Assembly: GCA_964464625.1 (NCBI GenBank) | Contig: CAYXKD010000001.1 | Span: 39,553-103,552 of the forward strand | Length of the DNA stretch: 64,000 nt | From: JAAZIN01 sp964464625 | Lineage (GTDB): Bacteria > Bacillota > Dethiobacteria > DTU022 | Direction of reading: 5' to 3' | Shown here: in pieces, positions 25,231 through 32,868 of the stretch | How positions within the stretch are numbered: position 1 is the stretch's first letter | Layout of the letters: the number at the start of each line of letters is the position of its first letter | Position numbers and translations under genes: made by a program | The notes under the pieces: generated by a model | The model's database searches: none | The model's input: only the letters and a program-made list of their open reading frames with translations | What the model was told of the DNA's origin: nothing

Positions 25231-26032
25231 TATTTGCTTTCTCCGGACTGGATTCCTGCCTGTAGTGGCGCCGGATCATATCCAGGGCGGCTTTTTCAAT
25301 CCTTGAAACCTGGGCCTGGGATATTCCTATCTGACCGGCAATTTCGACCTGAGTTTTTCCTTCAAAGAAACGCGCCTCGATAATCTGTTTTTCCCTGGGC
25401 TTAAGCTTATCCAGGGCTTCCTGTAAAGCCAGGTTTTCCAGCCATCTTTCAGTGCTGTCGGACTGGTCGCTAATAATATCCATCACGTAGACCGGATCAG
25501 TGCTGTCCCGAAAAACAGGATCATAAAGTGAAAGTGGTTCCAGTGCGGCATTATAAGCGAAGATCACCTCTTCTGAAGTTATTCCCATGGCCCTGGATAT
25601 TTCGCTGACATTGGGTTCTCGATGATTTTTCCTCAAAAATTCCTCCCTTGTTTGAAGAACACGGTGAGAAAGGTTTTTAATGGAGCGACTGATATGGATA
25701 CTGTTGTTGTCTCGCAGGTACCGCTTTATTTCGCCCATTACCATGGGGACTGCATAAGTTGAGAAATTGACTTCATGTTCCAGTTGGAAGTTGTCAATAG
25801 CCTTGAGTAGACCGATACAGCCAACCTGAAAGAGATCGTCCAGCGATTCGCCGCGGTTTTTAAACCGCTGCAGGATACTTAAAACAAGACGCAGATTGCC
25901 CCTGACCAAGGCTTCCCGGGCTTCAGAGTCTCCTTCTTTAACACGGCCAAAAAGCTCCTTCATTTTCTCTGTCGAAAGGGTCGCCAGTTTAAAGGTGTTA
26001 ACCCCACTTAGTTTTACTTTATTCGGAAGCAC
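25217..26032 (-). CDS. sigG: RNA polymerase sporulation sigma factor SigG
   Basis: Late forespore sigma factor. The 271-residue protein opens NKVKLSGVNTFKL, close to the SigG N-terminus, and lacks region 1. Region 2 is DDLFQVGCIGLLKAIDNF with FSTYAVPMVMGEIKR, and region 4 has the helix-turn-helix GKTQVEIAGQIGISQAQVSR. SigF is the main alternative, but the N-terminus favours SigG. The start is GTG after GGAGGG. It is followed by spoIIR and is not preceded by spoIIGA-sigE, its usual neighbours. Divergent nikR starts 148 bases away. Confidence 0.9.
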   Translation of the reverse strand: MLPNKVKLSGVNTFKLATLSTEKMKELFGRVKEGDSEAREALVRGNLRLVLSILQRFKNRGESLDDLFQVGCIGLLKAIDNFQLEHEVNFSTYAVPMVMGEIKRYLRDNNSIHISRSIKNLSHRVLQTREEFLRKNHREPNVSEISRAMGITSEEVIFAYNAALEPLSLYDPVFRDSTDPVYVMDIISDQSDSTERWLENLALQEALDKLKPREKQIIEARFFEGKTQVEIAGQIGISQAQVSRIEKAALDMIRRHYRQESSPEKANNEEK

Positions 26033-26111
26033 CTCTCTTCCCTCCTCACCCTTATCCTTGCCATTATCTGTCTCCTTTAGACATTTCTGTGGAATTAATT
26101 TTAGAAAAAGA

Positions 26112-26120
26112 TGTTATAAT
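26112..26120 (+). promoter_or_regulatory. Extended -10 promoter of nikR
   Basis: TGTTATAAT, a TGn-TATAAT extended -10, lies about 60 bases before the nikR ATG. No good -35 is seen 17 bases upstream. Confidence 0.55.
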
Positions 26121-26122
26121 TG

Positions 26123-26135
26123 TTGTAGTCTACAA
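26123..26135. promoter_or_regulatory. Palindrome overlapping the nikR transcription start (operator candidate)
   Basis: TTGTAG-T-CTACAA, a perfect 13-base palindrome three bases after the -10 box, where a repressor would block initiation. Autoregulation by NikR is the simplest idea. The sequence does not match the Escherichia coli NikR half-site GTATGA. Confidence 0.45.
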
Positions 26136-26180
26136 AGAAGCCGGCCTTAATCCGGCGCAATAACTGAGGAGGGAGCAAAA

Positions 26181-26600
26181 ATGACCGGATTGATCCGTTT
26201 CGGAGTCTCCATGGACCGGGAGTTGCTTGAATCCTTTGATCGGGAAATTGTATTGAAAGGTTATGCCAATCGCTCAGAGGCAATCAGGGACCTGATCCGC
26301 AATGAGCTTGTTGGAACAGAATGGTCCGACGATGATGCCGAAGTGGCGGGAACAATCACCCTGGTCTATGATCACCATGTCCGGGGGCTGAATGATCTAC
26401 TGCTGGAACTACAACACCGTTACGTTGATCTCATCGTTTCAACTATGCACGTTCACCTGGCACACGACCGCTGCCTGGAGGTGCTCTTAATTAAAGGGCA
26501 GGCAGGTGAGGCGAAGGATATAGCCAACCAGCTTCTCTCGATCAAAGGGGTGATCCACGGCAGGCTAACTGCCACCTCAACAGGTGAGAAATTAAAATGA
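26181..26600 (+). CDS. nikR: Nickel-responsive transcriptional regulator NikR-type
   Basis: A 139-residue ribbon-helix-helix plus ACT-like regulator. The N-terminal RHH is GLIRFGVSMDRELLESFD (3-20) with the helix NRSEAIRDLIRNEL, and the C-terminal metal domain carries the nickel ligands HHVRG, HVHL and a following cysteine (DRCLEVLLIKG). The ATG follows GGAGGGAGC. NikR represses nickel uptake or other genes when Ni(II) is bound. It is divergent from sigG and overlaps the 3' end of convergent prmC by nine bases. No nickel transporter is in the window. Confidence 0.93.
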   Translation: MTGLIRFGVSMDRELLESFDREIVLKGYANRSEAIRDLIRNELVGTEWSDDDAEVAGTITLVYDHHVRGLNDLLLELQHRYVDLIVSTMHVHLAHDRCLEVLLIKGQAGEAKDIANQLLSIKGVIHGRLTATSTGEKLK

Positions 26601-27476
26601 TCCCAGGAGAATTCTTGGAAGATCGCGGTAATCATGGAGCAGGGTAAGCTTGTTAAAGATAGAAAGCTGCCGGCATAACGAGAGGATGGCGGCTCCTTGG
26701 GCTGATCCAATCTCCAAAGCCATCAACCCCGGCCCACGAATAAAGGAGGGCAGGGCACCCAGAATGCTGCGATAAGCATTTAGGCCATCCTGACCTCCCT
26801 CCAGAGCCAGTCGTGGTTCATAATCCCGGATGGTGGGAGGTAAATTGCCCATCTCCGCAGAGGTCAGGTAAGGCGGATTGGCTACAATAAGGTTGAACCG
26901 GGGCGGCAGTTCCATCCTGGAAAAAACGTCAAAATAATCACTCTGACAAAAACGGATTTGCCCACTTACGCCGTGACGTACCGCGTTAGCTGCTGCCAGC
27001 TGGAGCGCCTTTTTTGAAAGGTCAACTGCGTAAAACGTAGAGTGAGGCAGATGATAGGTCAGCGCTATCGCCAGGTTGCCGCTGCCACTCCCCAGATCGA
27101 CACCGCAAATATTTCCTGCCCGATTCCGGGCCCACTCCAGGACGGCATCGACAAGCAGTTCCGTTTCCGGACGGGGAATGAGCACATCCCGGTTAACGAT
27201 AAATTCCAGACCGTAAAATTCCCTGTTCCCCGTTATATAAGCAGCCGGCTCACCCCGGGATCGCCGTTCAACAGCTTTCTCGAAAACTGCCGCGGAATGG
27301 TTTTCCAAAATAGAAGAGCGTTCCAAAAATAATTCCAGCCGACTCCACCCCATCAGCTCCGCCAGCAAAATCTCTGCTTCATCGCGCGGCTGCTCTATCC
27401 CCGCCCCGGTAAAACAGTAAGAGGCCCTTCGCAGAGCCCCTTCGATTGTTTTTTGTTTGTTTTCCAGTTCTTTCAA
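26592..27476 (-). CDS. prmC: Peptide chain release factor N5-glutamine methyltransferase
   Basis: Methylates the GGQ glutamine of release factors. The 294-residue protein has an N-terminal helical domain, the SAM-binding loop DLGSGSGNLAIAL and the catalytic NPPY (VANPPYLTS). The start is TTG, overlapping the prfA stop by four bases. Adjacent prfA encodes its substrate, the standard pairing. Confidence 0.96.
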   Translation of the reverse strand: MKELENKQKTIEGALRRASYCFTGAGIEQPRDEAEILLAELMGWSRLELFLERSSILENHSAAVFEKAVERRSRGEPAAYITGNREFYGLEFIVNRDVLIPRPETELLVDAVLEWARNRAGNICGVDLGSGSGNLAIALTYHLPHSTFYAVDLSKKALQLAAANAVRHGVSGQIRFCQSDYFDVFSRMELPPRFNLIVANPPYLTSAEMGNLPPTIRDYEPRLALEGGQDGLNAYRSILGALPSFIRGPGLMALEIGSAQGAAILSLCRQLSIFNKLTLLHDYRDLPRILLGSF

Positions 27477-28543
27477 TCTCCTACATCCTGAAGCTGCTTT
27501 GCTTTCGCCGTAGCAACGAGATTATCAATAATTTCTTCAAGGTCCCCCTCGAGTACCAGGTCAAGACAGTGCAAAGTAAGCCCGATGCGATGATCAGTAA
27601 CACGGTTCTGGGGATAATTGTAGGTCCGGATACGTTCGCTGCGGTCACCGCTGCCGATCTGCGATCTCCGCTCCTCAGCCAGTTCAGCTTCCTGTTCAGT
27701 TACATATTTATCCATCAGTCTGCTGCGCAGGACGCGAAGTGCTTTCGCCCTGTTTTTTATTTGCGATTTTTCATCCTGACAGGTCACCACCAGACCCGTA
27801 GGCAGATGGGTCACCCGGACCGCGGACTGGGTTGTGTTCACACTCTGACCGCCAGGACCGGTAGAACAGAAAGTATCAATGCGCAGCTCCTGGGGGTTGA
27901 TCGCTATCTCCACATCTTCAGCTTCGGGCAGTACGGCTACCGTGGCGGCCGAAGTATGGATCCTTCCCCCTGACTCGGTAGCGGGAATGCGCTGCACCCT
28001 GTGAACACCGCTTTCATACTTCATCTGGCTGTAAACCCCCCGGCCCTCTATACCGGCGACAACCTCTTTAAAACCGCCGATATCGGTAGCATGAGCGTCA
28101 ACGATCTCCACCTTCCAGCCCTTTCTTTCAGCATAGCGGCTGTACATCCTTAACAGGTCAGCAGCAAAAAGAGCTGCTTCTTCTCCACCGGTGCCCGCCC
28201 GGATCTCCAGGAATACACTTTTCTCGTCGCGAGGATCGCGCTGCAACAGCAGCTCTTTCAATTTTCCGGTGGTCGTTTCAATAAGATCTTTAATTGTTTG
28301 AATTTCCTCCTGCAAAAAATCGGAGATCTCGCCTCTGGCGTCATCCTGCAAAAGTTCCTGGGCCTCAACCAGCTCCCTGTTCAGACTGCAGTAATGGCGG
28401 TAAAGTTCAACGCCGGGAGCCAGATCCGCCAGTTCCCGGGAATATTGCTGCCATAAATCCATCCGGGCCAGCATTTCCGGATCGCTAAGCAGTAGCTCCA
28501 GCTCGCTGTATCGATCTTCAATTAATTTCATTTTTTCAAACAC
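27473..28543 (-). CDS. prfA: Peptide chain release factor 1
   Basis: Terminates translation at UAA and UAG. The 356-residue protein has the GGQ motif in STGPGGQSVNTT and the domain-2 region with a PAT-type recognition motif (IPATESGGRIHTS), together diagnostic of RF1. The start is GTG, overlapping the upstream DUF1385 gene by eight bases; an ATG four codons later is possible. It is co-transcribed with prmC. Confidence 0.97.
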   Translation of the reverse strand: MFEKMKLIEDRYSELELLLSDPEMLARMDLWQQYSRELADLAPGVELYRHYCSLNRELVEAQELLQDDARGEISDFLQEEIQTIKDLIETTTGKLKELLLQRDPRDEKSVFLEIRAGTGGEEAALFAADLLRMYSRYAERKGWKVEIVDAHATDIGGFKEVVAGIEGRGVYSQMKYESGVHRVQRIPATESGGRIHTSAATVAVLPEAEDVEIAINPQELRIDTFCSTGPGGQSVNTTQSAVRVTHLPTGLVVTCQDEKSQIKNRAKALRVLRSRLMDKYVTEQEAELAEERRSQIGSGDRSERIRTYNYPQNRVTDHRIGLTLHCLDLVLEGDLEEIIDNLVATAKAKQLQDVGD

Positions 28544-29450
28544 TATTTATCACCACAGATTTTGAACTGCTACCCGGCCCGCTTTCCAACAAATCCGGCT
28601 CCAGCACTGCTTTCAGCGCACAGAGAGCCACTTCAACCTGGCCGTTATCGGGCTCACTGGTAGTCAAATTCTGCAACCATAGACCGGGCAGCGCAAACAA
28701 CCGGAACAGCGGTGAGTTGCTGTTCGCCGTCAGGCGAATCACCTCATAGGATATTCCTGCCACAAGAGGCAGCATAAGCAGGCGAATTATGATGCGCTGC
28801 CACAAAGATACCCAGCCGAAAAAGGAGAATATCAGAATGCTGAGTACCATCACAATAAGCAGAAAACTTGTTCCACAGCGGGGGTGGTGCGTGCTGTATT
28901 GCTGCGCCTCACCAACATCCAGAGGGGCCCCGGCCTCGTAGCAAAATACAACCTTATGCTCTGCACCGTGATAAGCAAAGAAGCGCTTCATCTCACCCCA
29001 GCGTGTAACCAGGTAAAGGTAAACCAGGAAGATAGCCAGGCGAAGCAGCCCCTCCGCCAGGTTTAAAATCACCGGATGCAGATGATGCGGTAAAAACCCA
29101 GCCAACCAGGTGGGCAGGATAAAAAAAAGCCCCACTCCCAAAACCAGACCGAGCAGGACAACCAGAAATGTCTGCCAGCCCTGCATCTCCTCCCCCTCTT
29201 CTTCAAGGACTTCCGCTGCTGACAAATTGAGAGCGCGCACACCGAGGATTAGAGACTCAAAAAAAGAGACCGTGCCCCTCAGTATGGGCCAGCCCAGAGG
29301 AGGGTAACGCCGGGCCAGGGGATCCATTTTTTCCGAGATGAGGCTGATGCTGTTATCACCACGCCGACAGGCAATAGCCATCCGGTCGCGATAACGCATC
29401 ATCACCCCTTCAAGTACCGCCTGCCCGCCAACCCATTTCTGCCTTTTCAT
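28536..29450 (-). CDS. DUF1385 membrane protein (YqhQ-like)
   Basis: A 304-residue protein of the DUF1385 family. The N-terminus GGQAVLEGVMMR is the family signature. Four to five membrane helices lie in the middle (for example TFLVVLLGLVLGVGLFFIL), with a conserved FFAYHGAEHKVVFCYE followed by HPRCGTSFLLIVM. The function is unknown; the His and Cys residues suggest metal binding. It lies between rpmE and prfA as in many Clostridia, likely in one operon. Confidence 0.88.
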   Translation of the reverse strand: MKRQKWVGGQAVLEGVMMRYRDRMAIACRRGDNSISLISEKMDPLARRYPPLGWPILRGTVSFFESLILGVRALNLSAAEVLEEEGEEMQGWQTFLVVLLGLVLGVGLFFILPTWLAGFLPHHLHPVILNLAEGLLRLAIFLVYLYLVTRWGEMKRFFAYHGAEHKVVFCYEAGAPLDVGEAQQYSTHHPRCGTSFLLIVMVLSILIFSFFGWVSLWQRIIIRLLMLPLVAGISYEVIRLTANSNSPLFRLFALPGLWLQNLTTSEPDNGQVEVALCALKAVLEPDLLESGPGSSSKSVVINSV

Positions 29451-29492
29451 CGGATTGCTCCTCCCCAGTTCACAGGGATGTATTTTTGCAAT

Positions 29493-29693
29493 TTATTTTA
29501 TGCCATACTTCCGCTTGAACCGCTCCACCCTGCCGCCTGTATCAACAAACTTCTGCTTTCCAGTAAAGAAAGGATGGCATTTTGAGCAAATCTCCACTTT
29601 GAGGTTCTCTTTTGTGGAGCCGGTTTCAAAAGATTCCCCACAGGCGCATGTGACCACGGTACGATAGTAGCGGGGATGAATATTTTCTTTCAT
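29493..29693 (-). CDS. rpmE: 50S ribosomal protein L31, zinc-containing form
   Basis: The 66-residue protein starts MKENIHPRYY. An upstream in-frame extension of 34 codons is not part of L31. Cys16, Cys18, Cys37 and Cys40 (TCACGE and CSKCHP) make it the zinc-binding (C+) type. The ATG follows GGGAGG. It lies downstream of the LysM/M23 gene and starts a run with DUF1385, prfA and prmC. The 332-base gap before it holds a candidate structured RNA. Confidence 0.97.
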   Translation of the reverse strand: MKENIHPRYYRTVVTCACGESFETGSTKENLKVEICSKCHPFFTGKQKFVDTGGRVERFKRKYGIK

Positions 29694-29883
29694 TACAGCA
29701 CAACCTCCCTCTTCTCTTTCGGGATAAATTTTAGCACAACCTGACCCTTTACGCAATACGCCTGAAATGACGAGCCCGGGGTAGAGAGAGGGCAAACATT
29801 TTTATGACCGTATAACCAAGACAATCACCGCTTGATAGAAAAGCAATGGGAAATGAAAACTGATCCGATCCTGTTAATATAGA

Positions 29884-30010
29884 GCCCGGGAGCAGTCGGA
29901 TGGGAATTCATCTCACTCCATGGACAAGCAGTCCCTTGCTTGTAAAACCTACGCCGGACAAGTTTTCACATTAAAGCACAGATAATTCGATCACGGCACC
30001 GCTCCCGGGC
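29884..30010 (-). ncRNA. Candidate structured RNA of unknown class
   Basis: The ends are a perfect ten-base inverted repeat (GCCCGGGAGC, 30010-30001 and 29893-29884 on the minus strand) that would close a 127-base element. Inside, nested or adjacent helices are possible: GAATTATCT (29988-29980) with AGATGAATTC (29913-29904, one bulge), AAAAC with GTTTT (29966-29962/29948-29944), and a seven-pair hairpin ACAAGCA/TGCTTGT (29943-29924). No T-run follows, so it is not a simple terminator. It starts 16 bases after the stop of the LysM/M23 gene and lies 191 bases upstream of rpmE. The rest of this gap (29694-29883) shows no clear promoter. The strand is inferred from the neighbouring genes. Confidence 0.4.
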
Positions 30011-30025
30011 ATCTTCAACACAGGT

Positions 30026-30904
30026 TTATGGCAGATAGTTAAGGGGGTTCACTGTTTCACCGGCAGCATGTATCTCGAAATGCAAGTGCGGCCCCGTGGT
30101 GTTGCCGGTCAATCCGATTGAGCCAAGTTTCTGCTCGGAGAAAACGCGTTGACCCACTGTCACAAACGCCTGTGATGCATGGGCATAGCGTGTCAGGTAA
30201 CCGCCGCCATGATCAAGCTCGATCATAATTCCGTAGTTGCCGCGGTAACCGGCATGTGTAACCCGTCCTTCCTTTGCGGCATAGAAAGCGGTCCCGTAAG
30301 GAGCCGCAATGTCAATACCATGATGGAATTTCCCGTTACGCCAGCCGTAACCGGAAGTGAGCCTGCCATGCATGGGCCAACAAAAGGCTATCCTCTCTGA
30401 ACTGCGGTTGGCAAACCCACCCGGGACAATAATCCTTTCGCCCCGGGACAATAGAGGTGTATCGCTGAGTTCATTTGCTTCCCTGATTGCGGTTTCATCA
30501 ACCCCGTAGGTTACGGCAATAGCCGCCACCGTATCACCTTCCTTAACATTGTGAACACAGCCGGGGATCGTCAATATTTCTAGACGATCCCCAGGGTATA
30601 TCAAGCCGGGGTTGACAATATTATTTAACCTGACCAATGTATCCACGTCAGTCCCAAAACGCGCTGCAATAATGTAAAGGCAATCCATCGGCTCAACAAT
30701 ATATTCCAGTATTTTTGGCCTGCCAGCCTCTTCCGCCCTGCTTTTTTCTTCCGTAAAATCCTGCAACTGCTGGTAATACACCGGCACTTCACCGGACCGA
30801 TCATCTTCTTCCTCAAATCCCAGGGCAGCACCTTGTGCCCCAAAGCAAAAACAGACCAATCCGGCAATCAGCATAGCTGTAGCCGCTCTTAAAAGAGCAG
30901 ACAT
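30026..30904 (-). CDS. Exported LysM / M23 metallopeptidase
   Basis: A 292-residue cell-wall endopeptidase. The N-terminal signal segment (TAMLIAGLVCFCFG) is followed by two LysM-type repeats (about residues 80-125 and 130-175: YIVEPMDCLYIIAARFG, HNVKEGDTVAAIAVTYG) and a C-terminal M23 domain. The zinc motifs are intact: HHGIDIA (HxxxD) and HLHFE. I start at ATG 30904 (MSALLRA), after GGGAGG. LysM repeats bind peptidoglycan, and M23 domains cut peptide cross-links. It lies between rho and rpmE on the same strand. Confidence 0.9.
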   Translation of the reverse strand: MSALLRAATAMLIAGLVCFCFGAQGAALGFEEEDDRSGEVPVYYQQLQDFTEEKSRAEEAGRPKILEYIVEPMDCLYIIAARFGTDVDTLVRLNNIVNPGLIYPGDRLEILTIPGCVHNVKEGDTVAAIAVTYGVDETAIREANELSDTPLLSRGERIIVPGGFANRSSERIAFCWPMHGRLTSGYGWRNGKFHHGIDIAAPYGTAFYAAKEGRVTHAGYRGNYGIMIELDHGGGYLTRYAHASQAFVTVGQRVFSEQKLGSIGLTGNTTGPHLHFEIHAAGETVNPLNYLP

Positions 30905-31035
30905 GGCTTGATCCTCCCTCAACAGCACAGTTTAAACCATATTTTGCTGTCTGAAGGTTGTTTTTATGCATTTCATACCATGAATGAAATTTTGATAGCA
31001 GGGGATTGCTCCTTGTCCGCACTATTACAAAGAGG

Positions 31036-32319
31036 CTATAATGCATGCATGTTGCTCAAAAAATCCTCATTATCCCCGGTCTGCTTCAACTTGCCGAGCA
31101 GCATTTCGAGGAATTCGATATTTTGAGTGTTCCCCATAGCCCGCCGCAATGCCCACATGAGCTCGATTTTGTTTTCATCTAGAAGCAGTTCCTCGCGGCG
31201 TGTTCCCGAACGAGAAATATCGATAGCAGGAAAAATGCGCCTCTCGGCAATTTTCCGGTCAAGGTGCAGCTCCATATTACCCGTCCCTTTAAATTCTTCG
31301 TAAATAACATCATCCATCCTGCTGCCGGTGTCGATCAGCGCAGTAGCGATAATTGTCAGGCTGCCGCCGCCGTCAATATTCCGCGCCGCCCCAAAAAATC
31401 GCTTTGGTTTGTAAAAGGCTGCCGGATCAATGCCACCTGATAGGGTCCGTCCACTGGGAGGGATTACCAAATTATAAGCACGGGCAAGCCGGGTGATGCT
31501 GTCCAGAAGAATAGCCACATCATGGCCCTGCTCGACAAGGCGTTGCGCCCGCTCCAGGACCAGTTCGGAGATGCGAATATGGTTCTCCGGTTTCTGGTCA
31601 AAGGTCGAACTGGCCACATCGGCTTTTACACTGCGCTCCATATCGGTGACCTCTTCAGGTCGTTCATCTACAAGCAAAATGATCAGTGTAACTTCAGGAT
31701 GATTAGAAGAGATGCTGTTGGCAATCTGCTTGAGCAGAATTGTCTTTCCTGCTTTAGGCGGTGAAACAATGAGCCCTCGCTGACCTTTGCCTATAGGTAT
31801 AAGAAGATCAATGATTCTGGTGGCAAGTATGTGGGATTCTGTCTCCATCCGCAGCGCTTCACGTGGATGCACCGGTACCAGGGAAGTATAATTAGGCCGG
31901 CGCAGGAAAGAATCGGGGTTTGCATCATTGATCGACTCAACCTGTAAAAGCGCATAATATCTTTCATTATCTTTTGGGGGCCTGATTTTTCCTGCCACCA
32001 TATCGCCTGTTTTCAGATTGAAACGTCGGATCTGTGAAGCAGAAATATAGATATCGTCATCGGAGTAACGGTACCTGTAGCGGCGAAGAAAGCCAAACCC
32101 ATCGTTCATGATTTCAAGCAGACCCGATGCAACATCCTGTTCTTTCTCTGCTTCGGGTGCTGCTACATCTTCAGATGTACAGTCATCCGGGGTGAGCACA
32201 CCAGCCAGCGCCTCAACCAGTTCCTGCTTGCGCATTGTTGAATGGCCCCTGATGGTCTTATTCTTGGCCATTCGGCGCAGTTCGTTCAATGTTAAACTCG
32301 TTAATTGGCCTGTATCCAA
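31036..32319 (-). CDS. rho: Transcription termination factor Rho
   Basis: An RNA-dependent hexameric ATPase that ends transcription. The 427-residue protein has a Rho_N helical domain (TLNELRRMAKNKTIRG), a short charged linker (about 43-65), a cold-shock RNA-binding domain (about 66-135), and the ATPase core with Walker A SPPKAGKT (186-193), Walker B VAILLDSITR and the Q/R-loop region. The start is TTG after AAAGGTGG. It lies upstream of the LysM/M23 gene, with a long leader gap behind it. Confidence 0.97.
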   Translation of the reverse strand: MDTGQLTSLTLNELRRMAKNKTIRGHSTMRKQELVEALAGVLTPDDCTSEDVAAPEAEKEQDVASGLLEIMNDGFGFLRRYRYRYSDDDIYISASQIRRFNLKTGDMVAGKIRPPKDNERYYALLQVESINDANPDSFLRRPNYTSLVPVHPREALRMETESHILATRIIDLLIPIGKGQRGLIVSPPKAGKTILLKQIANSISSNHPEVTLIILLVDERPEEVTDMERSVKADVASSTFDQKPENHIRISELVLERAQRLVEQGHDVAILLDSITRLARAYNLVIPPSGRTLSGGIDPAAFYKPKRFFGAARNIDGGGSLTIIATALIDTGSRMDDVIYEEFKGTGNMELHLDRKIAERRIFPAIDISRSGTRREELLLDENKIELMWALRRAMGNTQNIEFLEMLLGKLKQTGDNEDFLSNMHAL

Positions 32320-32868
32320 TTTGAAACACCACCTTTGCTCTTAAATGGGTATTATGGTAACAAATTAAAAACATCACTCCATATAAAATCAGCTCTCTTT
32401 CAGCATGGGTGGAGAAACGCCGGTAATAGAAAGACTACAGAGTACAAAGCCTGAGGGCCCGGGTCCAGCAACAATTCCACACATTATTTTAACTCTGCCG
32501 GAACATCCCTGCTGGTGCGGTTGCAAAAAGTCGCGACTACCACCACTGCAACCCGCCGGGATATACTCTGGCAGGAACAGCTGTCACCGGAAAATATTCA
32601 TATTTTCAGGATAAATATAAGCCTGCTTAAATGGAGGTGTATTCATAACCTTTCTCAATGAAAATTATGATCTATTTGGGAAGTATTTATTCCAGTCGCA
32701 GCATTAAAAACATGACCGCAGTCTAAAAGGCTGCTTGTAACTCTTATGCTTCGCTATTGTATCATTATTTCCTGCTTCTTGCAAAAATAAATATATCACT
32801 TCTGTAATGAATTGTGCGAATTAGTACCATACTATGTTTCTAAATATATACGTATGAGAGTAAACGAC
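32320..32868. other. 549-base gap between rho and the PBP gene, with a hairpin-rich core
   Basis: Divergent rho (minus) and PBP (plus) flank this gap. The core 32495-32574 folds into a long imperfect hairpin: CTGCC (32495-32499) with GGCAG (32570-32574), ATCCC (32505-32509) with GGGAT (32558-32562), and GGTTGCA (32519-32525) with TGCAACC (32547-32553), with the palindrome GTCGCGAC in the loop. Short open frames run through it on both strands, but none has a ribosome site or a recognised family. It could be the rho leader RNA, a leader for the PBP gene or an independent RNA. Confidence 0.35.
32779..32808 (+). promoter_or_regulatory. Possible promoter of the PBP gene
   Basis: TTGCAA (32779-32784), an 18-base spacer and TGTAAT (32803-32808), about 60 bases before the likely ATG. 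It is a moderate match to the sigma-A consensus. Confidence 0.4.

Noticed and set aside
29884..30010. Reading this element as 6S RNA or SRP RNA
   Set aside because: It is too short for 6S RNA and lacks the SRP apical GGAAGCAGCC-type loop.
32404..32470. Possible c-di-GMP-I riboswitch (GAAAG and ACAAAGCC-like elements)
   Set aside because: The invariant GCAAA and GGGACGCAAAGC cores are not intact and the expected helices do not form convincingly. A covariance search would decide.
32530..32553. T-box-like GTGGTGGTAGTCGCG on the minus strand
   Set aside because: The T-box core has an insertion, there is no following terminator, and rho is not a T-box target.
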